From Singulisphaera acidiphila DSM 18658 (GTDB taxonomy: Bacteria > Planctomycetota > Planctomycetia > Isosphaerales > Isosphaeraceae): a stretch of 64,000 nucleotides of DNA. Each line of letters starts with the position of its first letter. The first letter of the stretch is position 1. This document shows positions 43,640 through 53,355 of the stretch, in pieces. The notes under the pieces are model-generated. The model saw nothing but the letters and a program-made list of their open reading frames with translations. It had not been told where the DNA came from and did not search any database. A program made the position numbers and the translations under genes. The stretch covers positions 6,024,744-6,088,743 of the forward strand of contig NC_019892.1 of the NCBI RefSeq assembly GCF_000242455.2. Direction: 5' to 3'.

Positions 43640-44608
43640 TTAAGGTTTCGCGTCGACATGTTCGGCCTGGCTGACGCCGGTCCCGGCGCCGGCCGTAGCC
43701 GGAACATTCTCTTCTGCGGCCGTCAGCAGTTTCAGAAACCGCGACGCCGTCAGGCTCAGTTGATGACTCCGTCGGCGAATGATCGCCAGCGGACGTGTCA
43801 GACGATGCGACGGGTCCTGGCCATCAATGCGGACCGCCGAGAGCGATCCCGCCTTGACCTCGCGTGCCAGTGTCGGTTCAGGGAGAATCGCCACGCCGGC
43901 CGGCATTTCGACGGCCCGCTTGATGTTCTCGATGTTATCGAACTCCACCGCGACCCGGACCTGGACGTTGTGATGGCGAAGGAACCGGTCGATGGCCCGG
44001 CGGATTGCTAAGTCGGCGTCAAAACCGACGAACGTCTCGCCGTCGAGGTCGGCGACCGAGACCTGCCCGAGCCTGGCGAACCGATGGCTCGGATGGACGG
44101 CCAACACCATCGCTTCCTCACGCCAAGGGATCACCGTGAGGTCGGTCCACTTGCGTGGGAACGAGATCAGGCCGAGCTCCACCTCTTCTGCCAGAACGCT
44201 CTCGACCACCCGCGTCGGGTGGAGGTACTCCAACTGCACATTCGCGCCCGGATAGAGGTCGCCAAACGTCCGGACATACTGACTCATGTGGTGCAAACCA
44301 ATGGAATAGATCGAGGCGAGCCGCACCGTGCCGACCAGGTTGTGGTCGTCTTCCAGTGCCTTGACCCGGTTCTCGATTTCCAGGTAGCGACCCACCAATT
44401 CTTTGCAGCCCTCGTAATAAACCTTGCCGTGCGGAGTCAGCACCCAGGGACGCTTCGATCGATCGATCAACTTCACTCCCAGACGCAGCTCAAGTTGGTG
44501 GACCACCTGACTCGCCGACGATTGGGAGATCTGATTCTCCGCTGCGCCCCGTGAGAAGCTGGCCCAACGGACCACGTCGCAAAAGATCTTGATCGATTCG
44601 AGCTGCAT
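43640..44608 (-). CDS. LysR-family transcriptional regulator (CysB/CbbR-like)
   Basis: A 322-aa regulator. The N-terminal winged helix-turn-helix (about 1-60) contains FCDVVRWASFSRGAAENQIS and QSSASQVVHQLELRLGVKLI. The inducer-binding domain (about 90-300) has TVRLASIYSIGLHHM, ELGLISFPRKW and EMPAGVAILPEP. It is transcribed in the same direction as gltB, 160 bp upstream of it, so it may be the first gene of the unit or an independent activator of gltBD, as GltC is in Bacillus. The ligand is unknown. The C-terminal 20 residues are variable. Confidence 0.9.
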   Translation of the reverse strand: MQLESIKIFCDVVRWASFSRGAAENQISQSSASQVVHQLELRLGVKLIDRSKRPWVLTPHGKVYYEGCKELVGRYLEIENRVKALEDDHNLVGTVRLASIYSIGLHHMSQYVRTFGDLYPGANVQLEYLHPTRVVESVLAEEVELGLISFPRKWTDLTVIPWREEAMVLAVHPSHRFARLGQVSVADLDGETFVGFDADLAIRRAIDRFLRHHNVQVRVAVEFDNIENIKRAVEMPAGVAILPEPTLAREVKAGSLSAVRIDGQDPSHRLTRPLAIIRRRSHQLSLTASRFLKLLTAAEENVPATAGAGTGVSQAEHVDAKP

Positions 44609-45270
44609 GCCCTACATCTTGCCTATCGGCATTTCGCTGATACTGCGCTGAATGAGGTATCGGAATTCATAATACTAAACCGAGTCCCCACCAGTGCCGT
44701 CAAGAGGAGTCTCCAAAAATCGTGCCATTGGAGTGGGGATGGGTCGGTGGAATGGGAGCAGACGTTCGTCCCGAAAATCAGAATCCGGAAGGCGAATACC
44801 GGCTTGGATTTGGGAAGGATTTGCCCGTTCCTCCAAGAGGTAGGGGGCCTCTTGAGTGAATCAGGAAAGTCAATGAATCACTGGTAATTTGTGTGAGTCG
44901 ATCGGGAAAGTCAGCCAGACGAGTGAGTCCGTTACACTTTCGAAATGGGGATGAGGCGGGGCGACCGAATTCACCGAAAAGCTTCGGGGATGGATTGCCT
45001 CAGGCGGATCGAGGGAGCCGGGTTTCCACTTCGGAAAAAGTTTCCGCACGCGAGACACCTTTGGCTCTGCTGGTGGTTTACTCCCCTTAATCTCAGGCTG
45101 CGATGCTGCGGCCCGGGATCCTTTCCCGGTGTTTTGACCCAAACAAGTGTGAGTGTCTTGGTTCCGGTTGCAGGATCAGCCTTGATGTCGAGTCGGCTCT
45201 TACCTCAAAGGCCGCTCGGATTCGCGGGCCGAGCCTCCGGGCCGAACAAGAGCGGAAGGGCGTACCTTTG
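44609..45270. other. Intergenic region between divergent lysR and cytochrome genes
   Basis: About 660 bp. Short frames on both strands (for example minus 44870-45142) have no ribosome site and no known features. LysR autoregulatory sites would be expected at the left end, but I could not pick a clear T-N11-A box. No RNA gene seen. Confidence 0.4.
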
Positions 45271-48030
45271 ATGATGCGCAACACGATCACGGGGGCCTCG
45301 GTCGGCCTGCTGATGTTCGGCGTTCTGCTGGGCCTGACGCTCGCAGCCGACAATGAGGCCGACGAAGGTGAGGCCCGCGCCCAGAACGCGATGCTTTACG
45401 GCGATGGCGATGGCGACGGCACACTCAGCCGTGATGAGTTTCAGACGCTCATGGCCGGCCGGCCGCAGTTCAAGGATCGACCCGAGCGGATTGGCTCGGT
45501 CTTCACTCTGCTCGATTCCGATCGGAACGGTTCCCTGACGCTTCGCGAACTTGCGAAGCTGGGAACGCTCCGTCAGGGCGCTCCGGGACTTATGAAGAAG
45601 GCGGCACGTCCGAAAGCGAAGCAGGTGGAAGCCAAACCCCGCGACGCCCAGGTGCAGGGGCCGATCACCCCCCAACAACTCGCCTTCTTCGAGACCAAGA
45701 TCCGCCCCGCGCTCGTGACTTACTGCTACGAATGCCACGCCTCCACAGCCAAGAAGATCAAGGGAGGACTGGTACTCGACACGCGCGAGGGGATCCGAAG
45801 GGGAGGGGACAGCGGCCCCGCCGTTGCGGTCGACCAAGGGGACGAGAGCCTTCTCTTGCATGCGATCCGCTACAAGGACGACGATTTGCGGATGCCGCCC
45901 AAGAAAAAGGTCCCCGACGAGGTCATCCACGACTTCGAGCGCTGGATCGAGATGGGGGCGCCCGACCCGCGCGACGGCAAGTCGTCCGTGGCGGCGAAGG
46001 AGATCGACGTTGAGGCGGGGCGCCGGTTCTGGGCGTTCCAGTCTCCGAAGAAGACGGAAACGCCCGAGGTTAAGGACGAGGCCTGGCCGCGCTCCCCGAT
46101 CGATCGCTTTCTTCTGGCCAGGCTTGAGGCCAAGGGGCTCAAACCCGTGGCCGATGCGGACAAACGCACGCTGATCCGCCGCGTCACCTTCGACCTGATC
46201 GGCCTGCCCCCCACCACCGCCGAAGTCGCGGCCTTTCTCGACGATCAATCCCAGGCCGCCTTCGAGAGCGTCGTCGACCGGCTGCTCGCCTCACCTCGGT
46301 TCGGCGAGCGCTGGGGCCGGCACTGGCTCGACGTGGCACGCTTCGCCGAGTCGAGCGGTAAGCAGGTGAACGTCAACTATCCTCATGCTTGGCGCTATCG
46401 TGATTATGTGATCGCCGCCTTGAATGATGATAAGCCCTTCGACCGCTTTATCCGAGAGAACGTTGCGGGGGACCTCCTGTCGGCCACCGACTCTCGCCAA
46501 AGCGCCGAGCAGCAGATTGCCACGGGCTTTCTCGCCCTTGGGCCCAAGTCGCACGTCGAGCGCAGCCCTTTGCAGTTCCGGATGGACCTGATCGACGAAC
46601 AGATCGATGCGACCTCGCAGGCATTCCTCGGCTTGACGATCGCCTGCGCTCGCTGCCACGACCACAAGTTCGACCCGATCCCCCAGAGCGACTATTACGC
46701 GCTTGCCGGAATCTTTCGGAGCACGGAGACCTGTTATGGGACGGTCCGCGTCATCCAGAATCCGAACGCGGCCGACCTGCTGACGCTTCCGAAAGACTCC
46801 GGCCAGGCCGCCGCTCAGGAACGTTTGACGGACGGGGCGAGGAGCCAGCTCCAGCAGCAAATCGACCAGCTCAAGAAGACCAGGGCCGAGTTGGTCAAGA
46901 ACGGGAACCTGTTCGGTAACCAGCAAGGCCTGATGACGACGATCCGGCTCGCTCTGCTCCAGAGTCGCCTGAACTCGTTTGAGCCCGACGGAACCCCGAA
47001 GTCGCGTGCCATGGGAGTGCGTGACCGGGCCTCGGCAGTCGACAGTCCGCTCTACCAACGGGGAGAGATCGAGAAGCCCGGTGACGTGGTTCCGCGCGGG
47101 CTTGTGCGGGTGGTGAGCCGGGAGAACCCCGCGATCCATCAAGGGAGCGGCCGTCTCGAACTGGCGGAGTGGCTCGCCTCTTCGAAGAATCCTTTAACGG
47201 CTCGGGTCTTCGTCAACCGGGTCTGGCTCCATCTGTTCGGACGCGGCCTGGTCCCGACCCCTGATAACTTTGGAGCGGCCGGACAGCCGCCGAGCCACCC
47301 GGAATTGCTCGACACCCTCGCGGTTTCGTTCATGGAGGAGGGTTGGTCGGTCAAACGGCTGATCCGTCAGGTCGTGCTCACCCGCGCCTATCAGTTGGGA
47401 TCGAGCTTTGACGGAACCAACAACGAGGCCGACCCCGACAACGTCCTGGTCTGGCGGATGAGCAAGCGAAGGCTCGAAGGGGAGGCGCTCCGCGATGCGA
47501 TGCTGGCGATCAGCGGCCAGCTCGATCTCGATCCCCCCAAGGGGTCTCCGGTCGCCCGCGCTGGTGAAGGAAACACCGCCCCTTTGCAGCGGTTCAGGGG
47601 GGCCTACGACTTGCAGCTCAACTGCCGCTCGGTTTATCTGCCGGTGATTCGTAATCATTTCCTGGAATCACTGGCGCTCTTTGATTTCGCCGACCCGAGC
47701 CTGGTGGTCGCTGAACGGGCCACGACCACCGTCCCGGCGCAGGGGCTCTACTTGCTGAACAGCCCGTTTGTGATTCGCCAGGCCGAGGCCCTTGCCGATC
47801 GCTTGCTCCGCGACGTCGCCAACGACGGCGATCGGATTGATGAGGCCTATCTGCGGACCTTCGGCCGCCCTCCTACGGACAAGGAGAAGGGGGCGGCCCA
47901 GGCCTATTTGGAAGGTGAACGGCGCGACGATTCGGCTCGTTCGAGCGCAGGCACCCTGTCGGATCGAGCCGGCTGGGCGGCGTTCTGCCAGGCCCTCTTC
48001 GCCAGCGCTGAGTTCCTCTATCGAAGCTGA
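45271..48030 (+). CDS. Planctomycete cytochrome C (PSCyt1), DUF1549, DUF1553 protein with EF-hands
   Basis: A 919-aa exported protein. The signal peptide is GASVGLLMFGVLLGLTLA. Two EF-hand loops follow near residues 45-56 (DGDGDGTLSRDE) and 79-90 (DSDRNGSLTLRE). A c-type haem domain has TYCYECHAS (CxxCH, about 150). Then come DUF1549 (about 270-480; RSPIDRFLLARLEAKGL, ERWGRHWLDVARFAES, CARCHDHKFDPI with a second CxxCH), a helical linker, and DUF1553 (about 620-880; NPLTARVFVNRVWLHLFGRG, RMSKRRLEGEALRDAML). ATG 45271 has GGAAGGG upstream. The DUF1501 gene follows after 54 bp, as is usual in planctomycetes. An extracytoplasmic redox role with carbohydrate-related clusters is suspected but not established. 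Confidence 0.92.
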   Translation: MMRNTITGASVGLLMFGVLLGLTLAADNEADEGEARAQNAMLYGDGDGDGTLSRDEFQTLMAGRPQFKDRPERIGSVFTLLDSDRNGSLTLRELAKLGTLRQGAPGLMKKAARPKAKQVEAKPRDAQVQGPITPQQLAFFETKIRPALVTYCYECHASTAKKIKGGLVLDTREGIRRGGDSGPAVAVDQGDESLLLHAIRYKDDDLRMPPKKKVPDEVIHDFERWIEMGAPDPRDGKSSVAAKEIDVEAGRRFWAFQSPKKTETPEVKDEAWPRSPIDRFLLARLEAKGLKPVADADKRTLIRRVTFDLIGLPPTTAEVAAFLDDQSQAAFESVVDRLLASPRFGERWGRHWLDVARFAESSGKQVNVNYPHAWRYRDYVIAALNDDKPFDRFIRENVAGDLLSATDSRQSAEQQIATGFLALGPKSHVERSPLQFRMDLIDEQIDATSQAFLGLTIACARCHDHKFDPIPQSDYYALAGIFRSTETCYGTVRVIQNPNAADLLTLPKDSGQAAAQERLTDGARSQLQQQIDQLKKTRAELVKNGNLFGNQQGLMTTIRLALLQSRLNSFEPDGTPKSRAMGVRDRASAVDSPLYQRGEIEKPGDVVPRGLVRVVSRENPAIHQGSGRLELAEWLASSKNPLTARVFVNRVWLHLFGRGLVPTPDNFGAAGQPPSHPELLDTLAVSFMEEGWSVKRLIRQVVLTRAYQLGSSFDGTNNEADPDNVLVWRMSKRRLEGEALRDAMLAISGQLDLDPPKGSPVARAGEGNTAPLQRFRGAYDLQLNCRSVYLPVIRNHFLESLALFDFADPSLVVAERATTTVPAQGLYLLNSPFVIRQAEALADRLLRDVANDGDRIDEAYLRTFGRPPTDKEKGAAQAYLEGERRDDSARSSAGTLSDRAGWAAFCQALFASAEFLYRS

Positions 48031-48084
48031 CCGGGCGGGTGACATCCAAGACACACAGACTCTCGTGAAGGAGATGATCTCAAG

Positions 48085-49473
48085 ATGAACCAGGACCCTC
48101 ACATCGCGATGATGTCCCGGCGCAGCTTGCTCAAGACGGCGTCGTCGGGGTTCGGCTACCTCGCCTTCGCGGGCCTTTCCACCTGGGCCGCTGAGAAAGA
48201 GGCAGGGCCGCTGAGGCCGAAGCCCACTCATTTCCCCGCGCGTGCCAAACGGGTCATTTTCCTTTGCATGGAAGGGGGGCCGTCGCACGTCGATACCTTC
48301 GACTACAAGCCGAAGCTTTCCAGCGACGACGGCCAGACCTTTGGCAAGGGACGCGCGGCCGGTGCCAAGCTGCTCGGGTCCCCTTGGGAATTTCGTCAGC
48401 ACGGGGAGAGCGGGCTCTGGATTTCCGAATTGTTCCCCGAGGTCGCCCGGTGCGCGGACGACCTCTGCATCGTCAACAGCATGCAGACCGACCTGCCGAA
48501 CCATCCGCAGGCCTTTCAGCAAATGCACACGGGGATCTTCCAGTTTCCCCGTCCTTCGATGGGCTCCTGGTTGCAGTACGGACTCGGCACGGAGAATGAG
48601 AATCTCCCTGGGTTTGTCACGATCTGTCCCCCGGTCAACAACGGCGGGTCAGCCAACTACGGCAGCTCGTTCTTGCCGGCGATCTATCAAGGGACCCGGA
48701 TCGGCTACAGCGGGATGCCGGTCGCCGATGCGGTTGTCAGCAACTTGAAGAACCCGAAACGTCGGGGGGCCGATCAGCGCAGGCAACTGGATCTGGTTCA
48801 GGCCCTCAACCGCGAGACGGTTGAGCGGGACCAGGTGAACCCGGCGATTGACGGAGTGATCGAATCTTACGAGCTTGCCTTCCGGATGCAGGGTGAGTTG
48901 CCCGACTTGATGAACCTCGAGCATGAGTCGGAAGCCACTCGGAAACGCTACGGGATTGGCGAGACGGCGACCGACGACTTTGGCCGGCAATGCTTGTTGG
49001 CCCGTCGGTTTGCCGAAGCCGGGGTGCGGTTCGTCGAGATCTGCCATGGTGGCTGGGACCAGCATTTCAACCTGAAGCAGGCCCACGCCAGGAATTCGCT
49101 GGCGATCGACCGGCCGATTGCCGGTTTACTCACCGACCTGAAGGCGCGTGGCTTGCTCGAAGACACGCTGGTGGTCTGGGGGGGCGAATTCGGCCGGACC
49201 CCCTATGCGCAGCGGAACGATGGCCGCGACCACAACCACAAGGGGTACAGCATCTGGATGGCGGGAGGAGGCGTTCGCGGCGGCCTGGCGTATGGCAAGA
49301 CCGACGAGTATGGCTACGAGGCCGTCGAAGGAGCCGTCCATGTTCACGACTGGCACGCGACCATCCTGCACCTGCTCGGTCTTGACCACGAGAAGCTGAC
49401 CTACCGCTACGCAGGCCGCGAGATGCGCCTGACCGACGTGAAGGGGAAGGTCGTTCAGGGGGTCATTGCCTGA
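48085..49473 (+). CDS. DUF1501 protein with Tat signal
   Basis: A 462-aa exported protein of the DUF1501 family. The Tat signal is SRRSLLKTASSGFGYLAFAG (about 11-30). Family motifs: VIFLCMEGGPSHVDTFDYKP, NSMQTDLPNHPQAFQQMHTG, ICHGGWDQHFNLKQAH, LVVWGGEFGRTPYAQ, GRDHNHKGYSIWMAGGG, and VHDWHATILHLLGLDH. The His/Asp/Glu set implies a metal site of the alkaline-phosphatase superfamily. AAGGAG lies upstream of ATG 48085. It follows the cytochrome/DUF1549/DUF1553 gene by 54 bp and is surely its operon partner. Confidence 0.93.
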   Translation: MNQDPHIAMMSRRSLLKTASSGFGYLAFAGLSTWAAEKEAGPLRPKPTHFPARAKRVIFLCMEGGPSHVDTFDYKPKLSSDDGQTFGKGRAAGAKLLGSPWEFRQHGESGLWISELFPEVARCADDLCIVNSMQTDLPNHPQAFQQMHTGIFQFPRPSMGSWLQYGLGTENENLPGFVTICPPVNNGGSANYGSSFLPAIYQGTRIGYSGMPVADAVVSNLKNPKRRGADQRRQLDLVQALNRETVERDQVNPAIDGVIESYELAFRMQGELPDLMNLEHESEATRKRYGIGETATDDFGRQCLLARRFAEAGVRFVEICHGGWDQHFNLKQAHARNSLAIDRPIAGLLTDLKARGLLEDTLVVWGGEFGRTPYAQRNDGRDHNHKGYSIWMAGGGVRGGLAYGKTDEYGYEAVEGAVHVHDWHATILHLLGLDHEKLTYRYAGREMRLTDVKGKVVQGVIA

Positions 49474-49485
49474 CCACCATTTCCC

Positions 49486-49530
49486 GGCGGGTGGGCTGTG
49501 CCCACTCGCTTGGGAATTGTGGCCGACACA
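49486..49530. repeat. Hairpin between convergent genes
   Basis: GTGGGC-TGT-GCCCAC at 49491-49505 is a perfect 6-bp stem, flanked by CGGCGGG on one side and TTGGGAATT on the other. The surroundings loosely resemble the dispersed repeat family (AATTCCC ... CCCACCCG on the minus strand). It can terminate both convergent transcripts. Confidence 0.45.
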
Positions 49531-49568
49531 CGGTGATCGGCCACGCGCGCAGTCCCTCTTCTCAGCGC

Positions 49569-50579
49569 TCAGCGAGGGCCGCCCTGGAGCCTTGGCCGAT
49601 GCAGTCGCAGGGCGGCGAGCACGGTCGTCATGTCGTCGGGTACGGGGGCGTGCAACGCCAGGTCCTCGCCCGACAAGGGATGGCGGATGAACAGGTTGTG
49701 GGCGTGAAGCGCCTGCCGATCGATGAGGACTTGATCGGCGTTGTCGGCGCCGGCACCGAGGAGGTCGCCCAGGGTCAGGTGATCGCGGCCTGAGTACGCC
49801 TTGTCGGCCACGATCGGGTGGCCGATGTGGGCGAGGTGGACGCGGATCTGGTGGGTTCGTCCGGTCCTCGGCTTACAGCGAATGTAGGCGAAACCGTCGA
49901 ACCGCTCGAGGACTTCGTAGAAGGTGACCGCTTCTTTGGCGCCATCCTCGGGGAGCCGGATGGCCATTTTCTCGCGGTTGGTCGGGTGGAAGCCGATCGG
50001 CTTCTCGATATAGTCGCTGTCGCGCGAGGGGACGCCCGAGACGATGGCGAGGTATTCCTTGCGGACGGTTCGTTGCTCGAATTGTTTGGCGAGGTTGCGG
50101 TGCGCGAGGTCGTCCTTGGCGACGAGCAAGAGCCCCGTCGTGTCGCGGTCGAGGCGGTGAACGATCCCTGGCCGGTTCTCGCCGGCCACGGTCGAGAGCG
50201 TGTCGTAGTGGAACTGGAGGGCATTCACGAGGGTGCCGCTCCAGTGTCCTTTGGCCGGGTGGACGACCATGCGCGGCGGCTTGTTGACGACCGTCAGCGC
50301 CTCGTCTTCGTAGACGACCTGAAGCGGGATCTCCTCAGGGATCGGCGCTTCGTCGGCCAGTTCGGGAAGCCAGACACGGATCTCGTCGTCGAGGCGGACC
50401 TTGTACGACGCCTTGGTCGGTTGCCCGTTGATGAGGACCGCCTTGGCGTCGATGACTTTCTGGATCACGCTCCGCGAATAGTCGGGATAGCGGCTCGCGA
50501 GGTACGCGTCGATCCGCTTTCCGACCATCCGGGCCTTGACCTGGAAATCACAGGGAGTGCTGGAGAGTTCAGGAGGCAT
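49569..50579 (-). CDS. RluA/RluD family 23S rRNA pseudouridine synthase
   Basis: A 336-aa RNA-modifying enzyme. An S4 RNA-binding domain is at about 15-75 (RIDAYLASRYPDYSRSVIQK). The catalytic domain follows with VVNKPPRMVVHPAKGH, the active-site Asp in GIVHRLDRDTTGLLLVAK, EYLAIVSG, and RTGRTHQIRVHLAHIGHPIV. This layout is that of RluD, which modifies helix 69 of 23S rRNA, though RluC or an uncharacterised paralogue is not excluded. It starts 39 bp after the TPR anchor gene on the same strand, so both probably share a transcript. Confidence 0.92.
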   Translation of the reverse strand: MPPELSSTPCDFQVKARMVGKRIDAYLASRYPDYSRSVIQKVIDAKAVLINGQPTKASYKVRLDDEIRVWLPELADEAPIPEEIPLQVVYEDEALTVVNKPPRMVVHPAKGHWSGTLVNALQFHYDTLSTVAGENRPGIVHRLDRDTTGLLLVAKDDLAHRNLAKQFEQRTVRKEYLAIVSGVPSRDSDYIEKPIGFHPTNREKMAIRLPEDGAKEAVTFYEVLERFDGFAYIRCKPRTGRTHQIRVHLAHIGHPIVADKAYSGRDHLTLGDLLGAGADNADQVLIDRQALHAHNLFIRHPLSGEDLALHAPVPDDMTTVLAALRLHRPRLQGGPR

Positions 50580-50618
50580 TCCGCGATCCGGCCGATTCGC
50601 GATCTTCGAGGTCGAAGA

Positions 50619-51566
50619 TCAAGGCTTCGGCTCATCCTTCTTCGGCTCGGGAGTAGGGGTGGGAGTGGGGGCAGTGGCCGGCGGCGCGAAGACGTCGTCG
50701 GGTAAGCCGGACGTCGACGCCGGTGCGGGGCTGTCCTTGGGCTTCTCGTCGACGTTGGGTGGTGTCTTGGAGGCCTCGCCCTCAGCGGGCATCTTGGGTT
50801 GATCGTTGCTGCTGGGCGGCGGCGGAGGAAGGAGCAGTGAACCGGTGCCGCCGGTCGGATGGCCGGGGGGCAGAGGGATCGTTTCCTGGCCGAGAGGCGG
50901 GATGGTTGTTTCCACCGGCTTGAATGCGTACAGCTCCTTGTAGAAGGCCACGGTCTCGGGCTTCTGGAGCTGCTCCGCCAGCTTCTTCGCTTCGCGTCCT
51001 TCCTCGCTATCGGGCCACGACTTGGCGACCGACTTGTATTGCTCGACAGCCTTCTCGATCTCGTTACGGGCCTCGTGGGTCCGCGCGACTCCGAACGCGG
51101 CGGCGCGGGCTTGCGGGGCGTCCTTCGGCGCCTCCTGGGCGACCTGCTCAAAATACTTGAGCGCCAGCTTCAACTGAGGAAGCGCGGCGTCGCGGTTGTT
51201 CGGCAGGTCGTCGAAGCCCGTCTTATAGTACTCGGAGGCCGCCTGGAGCAAGGCCCAGCGTTCGGCCGCCGTGTTGGGGTACTTGTTCGCAATCTCGACC
51301 CGTTCGGCCGCCGTCTTGGCTGCATCCAACTCGGTCCATGCCTCATTCGAGGCCGCGCGGCCTGATGTCAACCCGGTGCTTAGCAGCGAGATCCCAACCA
51401 CGATCACGACCAGGCCAATCAGAAGGCTCCAGAACCGAGTCTGATTCTCCATCGCGTGCTTCAGCCAGCGCGCGAGCAGGGGGAGATCCTCCTCGGGATG
51501 GTGAATGACGGTCGGGACCGCGTGTTCATGTTCGTGCTTCAACGGCGTGCGCGGCTCGTCTTTCAT
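50619..51566 (-). CDS. Single-pass membrane protein with TPR-like repeats and Pro-rich tail
   Basis: A 315-aa protein. The N-terminal cytoplasmic part is His/Glu-rich (KHEHEHAVPTVIHHPEEDLP), one membrane helix is at about 45-68 (FWSLLIGLVVIVVGISLLS), and a YfgM/tetratricopeptide-like helical region is at about 70-215 (EAWTELDAAKTAAERVEIAN, ALKYFEQVAQEAPKDAPQAR). The tail is Pro/Thr/Ser-rich (about 225-315). In other bacteria YfgM-like proteins assist periplasmic chaperones. Here only the fold is clear. It is the first gene of a pair with the pseudouridine synthase. Confidence 0.8.
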   Translation of the reverse strand: MKDEPRTPLKHEHEHAVPTVIHHPEEDLPLLARWLKHAMENQTRFWSLLIGLVVIVVGISLLSTGLTSGRAASNEAWTELDAAKTAAERVEIANKYPNTAAERWALLQAASEYYKTGFDDLPNNRDAALPQLKLALKYFEQVAQEAPKDAPQARAAAFGVARTHEARNEIEKAVEQYKSVAKSWPDSEEGREAKKLAEQLQKPETVAFYKELYAFKPVETTIPPLGQETIPLPPGHPTGGTGSLLLPPPPPSSNDQPKMPAEGEASKTPPNVDEKPKDSPAPASTSGLPDDVFAPPATAPTPTPTPEPKKDEPKP

Positions 51567-51909
51567 CCTCAGCCTCTATTTAATCCCCGAATCAAGAGAC
51601 GGGGAGTATCCTTTTGAATTCCGAAAGGCCAGACCCCACGGCATCTTACAGGCTAACCCGCCGGACGGTCAAGCGAACCAGGCTGTATGAGTGGCAGGTC
51701 AGGTTGGCACATCGTCCATTTTCATTCTGTTTGAACCATCCTCACGAACCAGTCACCCATGACACAGGCTTCTCAGGCATTCTTCCTGGGACAGTGGGGA
51801 TCCGCCCACTCTGTGATTTTGCATTCCCCTGGGGACTGGACGCCCCGCCCTCTCTTGAATTTCATTGATTTTGATTCAAATCATTTTGAATTAAGAGCGG
51901 GCGGGTCGC

Positions 51910-53355
51910 CCAATGGCACTTACTTTCGCCAATCCTGCAATAAGGGGCACCTCTGGCACGATTTTTGCGCCATGAACTCCTATTTTTTGGGAGTACCTCG
52001 CATGAACCATGACCAGGAATCACCCGCTGTCGTCGATTTGGGTGAGGCGGTTCGGATGTTCCATCGCTTGGTCCCACCGGATGTCCTGCATGCTCAGAAA
52101 CCGCCCACGCTCTCGACCGTGTTCACGCCTTGGGTCGTTGTCTGGCTGATGATCTATCAACGGTTGACCTGCAATGCAACGATGGCCACCGCTGTGGGAG
52201 AGTTGGCTCGATTAAGTGCAGATGTGCTCCCTGATAACAAGCGGGCCCGTGAGAAATCGTTCTCGGCCAACACGGGTGGGTTTTCGCGAGCGCGAGATCG
52301 GCTGCCCGTGGAGATGGCTCAACGGGCGGCTGACGAGGTTTCTGCAGCCTTAATCGCCAAGTCTCCGCCATCGGTGAAAGGGCGTAACGCGTTTCTTGTG
52401 GACGGTTCCACGCTCTCTTTGGCACCCACTGACGCCTTGCGCAAAACGTATCCGCCGGCCCGCAATCAACACGGAGAATCGCACTGGCCGATCCTCCACT
52501 TGGTAGCGGCCCACGAGTTATCCAGCGGTGTGACCGTGCGTCCGGAAGTGGGGGCAATGTATGGCCCGGCCGCGATTGGCGAAGTCCCATTGTCGGCCGG
52601 TTTGATGCCGCGACTTCCGGTCGGCTCCGTGTTGATCGCCGACCGGAATTTTGGCGTCTTCGCGTTTGCCTGGTTGGCCAACCAGGCGGGCCACGACTTC
52701 GTGTTGCGGTTGACTGAGAAGCGATTTCGGTCGATGGTGCGCCAAGGGAAAGCCCAGGGCAAGGACCAGTGGGAACTCACTTGGCAGCCCAACCGCTGGG
52801 AACGCAAGTCGAACCCACAATGGCCGGCCGATGCAACGTTGCGGGTGTGGTTGCACGAGGTTCGGATTTCCGAGAAGCTGACGCTGTGGCTTGTGAGTCG
52901 GCTCCCTGACGAGGGGTGCGAGCTCGCCGCAATCTATGGCCAGCGGCAAAATATCGAAACCGATCTGCGTGATTTGAAGCGGACGCTTCGCTTGGAAGAG
53001 ATGCGTGGCCGATCCACGGAGATGGTCGCGAAGGAACTGGCCTCGGCGACAGTGGCCTATAACATGGCGAATCTGATTCGCCGGATGGCTGCGGCTCGGG
53101 TCGAGATCGCGCCGCGGCGATTGAGCTTCAACCGGGTATGGTCGTTAGTGAAGGTCTTGCTCTTGGAGTCGCTGGATACCACGGACCCCGCGAAGATCCA
53201 AGAGCGGATCGACTTGGTTCTGAGGATGTCTGGCCAGTGTAAGCTCGCGAATCGCCCTGGCCGACACTACCCGCGTGAGGTGATCGCCCGCCGCAGAAAA
53301 TTCCCACTGCGACCACGCAAACGCGGTCTGAAATCGAGAAAGTAAGTGCCATTGG
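51910..53355 (+). mobile_element. Complete IS4-family insertion sequence (1446 bp)
   Basis: Terminal inverted repeats are perfect over 17 bp: CCAATGGCACTTACTTT at 51910-51926 and its complement at 53339-53355. The 9-bp target GCGGGTCGC is duplicated at 51901-51909 and 53356-53364. Since the flanking GGGCGGGTCGCCC is partly symmetric, the duplication could be counted as up to 13 bp. One transposase gene fills the element. Perfect ends, intact gene and exact duplication indicate recent insertion. Confidence 0.93.
52002..53345 (+). CDS. IS4-family DDE transposase
   Basis: A 447-aa cut-and-paste transposase. Catalytic Asp residues are in AFLVDGSTLSLAPTD and SVLIADRNFGVF. The glutamate is in the exact IS4 signature Y-x2-R-x3-E-x6-K (YGQRQNIETDLRDLK). 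The basic C-terminus ends inside the right inverted repeat, where the TAA stop lies. ATG 52002 has GGGAG nine bases upstream; ATG 51972 and longer frames are less likely. There is no frameshift or internal stop, so it should be active. Confidence 0.93.
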   Translation: MNHDQESPAVVDLGEAVRMFHRLVPPDVLHAQKPPTLSTVFTPWVVVWLMIYQRLTCNATMATAVGELARLSADVLPDNKRAREKSFSANTGGFSRARDRLPVEMAQRAADEVSAALIAKSPPSVKGRNAFLVDGSTLSLAPTDALRKTYPPARNQHGESHWPILHLVAAHELSSGVTVRPEVGAMYGPAAIGEVPLSAGLMPRLPVGSVLIADRNFGVFAFAWLANQAGHDFVLRLTEKRFRSMVRQGKAQGKDQWELTWQPNRWERKSNPQWPADATLRVWLHEVRISEKLTLWLVSRLPDEGCELAAIYGQRQNIETDLRDLKRTLRLEEMRGRSTEMVAKELASATVAYNMANLIRRMAAARVEIAPRRLSFNRVWSLVKVLLLESLDTTDPAKIQERIDLVLRMSGQCKLANRPGRHYPREVIARRRKFPLRPRKRGLKSRK

